Source: Coix lacryma-jobi var. lacryma-jobi
Taxonomy: Eukaryota > Streptophyta > Magnoliopsida > Poales > Poaceae
Direction: 5' to 3'
DNA: 64,000 bases
NCBI GenBank assembly: GCA_009763385.1
Contig: CM019826.1
Location: 82,903,942-82,967,941, forward strand
In this document: in pieces, positions 60,996-64,000 of the stretch
Layout: each line of letters starts with the position of its first letter
Numbering within the stretch: the stretch's first letter is position 1
Translations under genes and position numbers: made by a program
The notes under the pieces: generated by a model
Told to the model about the DNA's origin: nothing
What the model saw: only the letters and a program-made list of their open reading frames with translations
Databases searched by the model: none

Positions 60996-63484
60996 TTGCT
61001 TGTTGTACCTTAGTTGGACTTCTCCGATACCCCTTTGCTTTGGGTTTTCCTTTTTAGGCTAGTTTTGCTTTGTCTTTGATAGACTAGCTTTTGCATGCAT
61101 TTCATCATGTACATCTTGCATTTTAGAGCTTCATGTATATAGTAATGAAAATGAGACTATGCTCTTTTTGGTATGCCCTGCTTATTCATGATGATGCTTG
61201 TAGCTTAGGCTCTTTTTGATCACTTGATACATGTTATGAGCTAAGCTATTTTTGGAAATGGTGAACTTGACTAATTGATTATGAAACTTTAATTTGTTCA
61301 CCATTGAGATTGGCAACTAGCATGGGTAGGATGTGTTGAGATCACTTGTGCTATCTTTTGTATGCTAGGTTGCTATGTCTCTTGCATTGAGTCTTTCACT
61401 TGCTTGGATTGCATATTTACCTTGTGCTTAAAATTTGATCCAAGTCTAAGTGAAATGAAAAGATCGAGATGGGATTGCATGTGTCAGCACATCACGGTAT
61501 CAACACTGTTTCTCATTGCACATTTGAGTTAAACTTGAGCCGTGTAGTGTAAGACCGAAACCGGTGCTTTAAGCTTCTGATTGCTTTTCTTGCATAGGCT
61601 TAGTCCGGTTGAAAAGTTAGGCAATGACCATGCTTTCAACCTCTCGCAATCGCATGCTTTTAATTTGAACTTGTGTTAATACCGCTGCAAATTCCGATAA
61701 AATTTGAAAAATAACACAAGTCTATGCTTTACTCTATTTCATGATGATTGAACTTTGCTAGGGGTAGTTCACCTGTTATACTTGAGTTAGCACTTGGTTG
61801 ATTTCCTGTCTATCCATGCTAAGTGCTATTTTAGTGGTGAACTCCTTTTCAAATGGCTTAAAAATTGCTCATGTGCTTAATTGTTCATATTTCGTATTCA
61901 TTTGATCAGTTTGAGCCTTTGCTAGCATTTGTATTGGTTGCTAAACTTTCAGGGCAGCACCCTTTTGAGCATCTTTTCATTCTGATTGCTATACACTTGA
62001 AGCTGTTGCATTGTGCATATCATGCATTTTTAGCTTAGTGTACATACCCCCAGCTCCGATACACTTCTTGGTCACTTTCGTTGCTTTTCTCAGCCCCCAT
62101 ATGCTTTTGGTTGATGACTTGTCTTGTGTTTGTGTCAATTTTGTGAAAAATGTCAAAACCCCTCAGCATGTTCCCTTTTGTCAAGGGGGAGAAGCTGTTT
62201 GCAAGGGGAGCTTATGTGTTGGCACAAAGGGGAGAGTCATGCATTTTGGGGAGAGCTTTGAGCAAGGGGGAGTTTAGCTCTTTTATGTTTTTCTTCACTC
62301 GGTTTAGCTCTTTTATGTGTCTCAATTGGTATCCATCTCTTGGTATGGAATGCAATTGGTGTCATGAGCTTTGTGCATAGCTTTTGTGTATAGGCTTGCT
62401 TTCAGGGGGAGTCGCTTTTGTCTTGCTGCTTCTCCGCGTGCTCCGAGTGTTTGTGCTCCATTTAGTGTTGAGCCTCTCTTGTGGTTTTTCTCAGTCGGTA
62501 TCGAGCCTGCTAGTTGTGTTGAGCCATTTTTGCCTCTGTCTAGAGGGACTAGCAGTTTTTGCTTGGTATTTTCGATTGGTATGGACCCTTCAGCTAGTTG
62601 CGTCGAGCCTATGTGCCTCTGTCTTGAGGAACTAGCTGTTTTCACCAATTCTTGGCTGTTTGTGATCAGTTTTGCATTCTTATGCGTTGATTCAGCCTCA
62701 ATTGGTATTGAGCCTTGAGCTAGTGGTGTTGAGCCATTTTCTGCCTCTTCTTGAGGGCTAGCTCATTTTTGACCTGGTTGCGTCGAGCCGTTGCCCATGT
62801 CTTTGGGAACCAAGTCTTTTGCTCTGTGTGATCGAGTTTTGCTCTTTGTTGAGTTGTTGCTCCGATCCCATGCTTGGTTGCGTTGAGCCGTTGCCCATGT
62901 TTTTGGGGACCAAGTTATGTCCATTTCAAATTGCCCCTTCTTTAGATTTTTTGGTCCTTCAATGGTCCTTCAATTGGTATGGCATTTGAATGGATAATCT
63001 TCTCATGACATGTGACTTTGTTTTTGCCCTCCGATGGCTTTTGATCACTTGAATGAGATTTTCGGTTGTGGTATCTCAAACCATCTCTTATGCCTAGTTC
63101 TTGTCAATTCAATCATCAAGGGGGAGAAAGAGAAAGAGAAAGAAAAAAGGGGGAGAATTTGACCCAAAACCAAGTGGATAAGTACCTTGGTCTCTCTTTT
63201 GTGATGATTGATTGACAATTTTATTTGAGATTGGTTTTCAAGTGCCTTTTTGGGATTCATGAAACTCTTGTTTATCTTGACTTTTCGGTTGTGTGGAGGC
63301 TTTGCCCGCTTTTCCCGTTTCTTTCGGGACCGAGAGCTTTTATTTGGAGTTTTCATGATCCTTCCTCATCTCAAGTAGCCTTGTGTTCGCTTTTGTTTGG
63401 CTTTTGGGCACTTGGATGAGGCTTGCCTTCAAACTCTTCCTTTGTGGTTTATTTTTAAGTCAATGCAATCATCAATGGGGAGAT
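60996..63484 (+). other. S7 3' UTR: conserved non-coding sequence, hairpin array, polypurine tracts
   Basis: Aligns with S4 40204-41990 over most of its length. Holds five hairpin units (about 62512-62915), GGGGGAG tracts near 62186, 62264, 63120 and 63151, and the final ATGGGGAGAT (63475-63484) before the LTR. Confidence 0.85.
62512..62915 (+). repeat. 3' UTR hairpin array of S7
   Basis: Stems CTGCTAGT/ACTAGCAG (about 62512), AGCTAGTT/AACTAGCT (about 62592), GAGCTAG/CTAGCTC (about 62717), CTGGTT/AACCAAG (about 62779) and CTTGGT/ACCAAG (about 62872). Loops keep TTGAGCC or TCGAGCC. Same order of stem types as in S4. Confidence 0.82.
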
Positions 63485-64000
63485 TGAGAACATATATGAT
63501 GAATGATTGACTTTGATGAGGAAGGTTTGAGGCTTTTACCCGGTTGAGTCTATATCTAGCTATGCGCTTATTGTTTATGACTAACCGGTGGCGTGAGTTG
63601 TGTGGTGTTTCTGTGTTGGTGTGCGTGTGCGACATGTGTCTCTTGGCTGTGTTGATGTGTAGGTGTGGAGCTCGGATACAGTGGTCTATGGCGAGGTGAA
63701 GTTCAAGTAGAGACGTGCCGTGCCGACGGACCGGGAGCGGTGAAGGTTGGGCGTGCCGTGCGGCGGACGTGCCATGCCGAGGTACCCAGAGCGGTGAAGG
63801 GCGGACGTGAGGCTTGGACTGACGGACCAGAGGGCCAGAGGACCAGCTGTGGTAGCTGGCACGTGGCATCGGCGAGCGAGAGCACATGGGGATGTGCGGT
63901 GCATCGGCCGAGTCGGGAGGAAGGCGCTGGAGTCGTGTCACTTGGCGGGAGGTCGGACACGGGCTTGCGTGCGCCGCAAGTGCCGTCGGCCAAGTCAAGA
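63485..64000 (+). repeat. S7 3' LTR, first 516 bp
   Basis: Same start as 55101. Nine substitutions and no gaps against 55101-55616. The rest lies beyond the window. Confidence 0.95.

Larger units (their letters stand above)
55101..64000 (+). mobile_element. S7: non-autonomous gag-only Sirevirus, 3' LTR cut by window
   Basis: 5' LTR (55101-57686), primer site, a gag-derived gene, short mosaic pol remnants, a 2.5-kb 3' UTR, a polypurine tract and the first 516 bp of the 3' LTR. The LTRs differ at 9 of 516 comparable sites with no gaps. Protease, integrase and reverse transcriptase are absent, so mobility would depend on enzymes from a related element. Confidence 0.9.

Overview
The window contains no recognisable host gene. 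It is nested LTR-retrotransposon DNA of the kind that fills intergenic space in large grass genomes. Sirevirus-type Ty1/copia elements dominate, with the runs of GGGGGAG tracts, the third ORF and the palindrome-rich LTRs typical of that lineage. They are mixed with chromodomain Ty3/gypsy (Tekay/Del-like) and Tat/Retand-like gypsy elements. The source is inferred to be a grass (Poaceae, probably a panicoid); no host gene confirms this. A run of exactly 500 N at 28644-29143 marks a draft-assembly scaffold gap.

Layout, with labels used throughout. S1 (1-10601, +) is a Sirevirus with open gag and pol, a third 'env-like' ORF broken by one TAG, and a 3' LTR. It sits inside T1 (10602-13965, +), a Tekay-type LTR, which interrupts the pol of S2 (13966-28170, -). 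S2 is a decayed Sirevirus whose gag is split by R1 (16376-23008, +). R1 is a Tat/Retand gypsy element with one uninterrupted polyprotein and a perfect 5-bp target duplication, but its 3' LTR is reduced to 8 bp plus a copied filler. The LTR of S2 (25670-28170) is followed on its far side by another Sirevirus 3' UTR that runs into the gap.

Right of the gap are S3 (minus LTR 29201-31235), G1 (gypsy minus LTR with a tRNA-Asp-type primer site, 31265-34348), G2 (plus solo-LTR candidate 31490-33109 inside G1) and T2 (Tekay LTR, 34349-35535). S4 (35536-44061, +) is a Sirevirus missing protease and half of integrase and hosting S5 (minus LTR fragment 35976-37789). S6 (44062-46312, -) is a Sirevirus gag. 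T3 (46313-55100, -) is a Tekay chromovirus with a 4.2-kb LTR. S7 (55101-64000, +) is a young gag-only Sirevirus derivative with two LTRs about 98% identical where both are visible. Insertion order readable from interruption: S7 into T3 into S6; S4 into S6; S5 and T2 into S4; G1 into T2; G2 into G1; R1 and T1 into S2; S1 into T1.

The most unusual signals are non-coding. Four Sirevirus LTRs carry, upstream of the inferred promoter, five or six hairpin units of about 24 nt, at an exact 36-bp period in S7. The stem sequences change on both arms together. A second hairpin array with two interchangeable stem types lies in the 3' UTRs. A third type of array, CGGAC/GTCCG palindromes with family-specific cores, usually lies on the transcribed side of the promoter. 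S4 and S7 keep about 2.5 kb of alignable 3' UTR although pol is broken in one and almost absent in the other, which points to cis-acting function.
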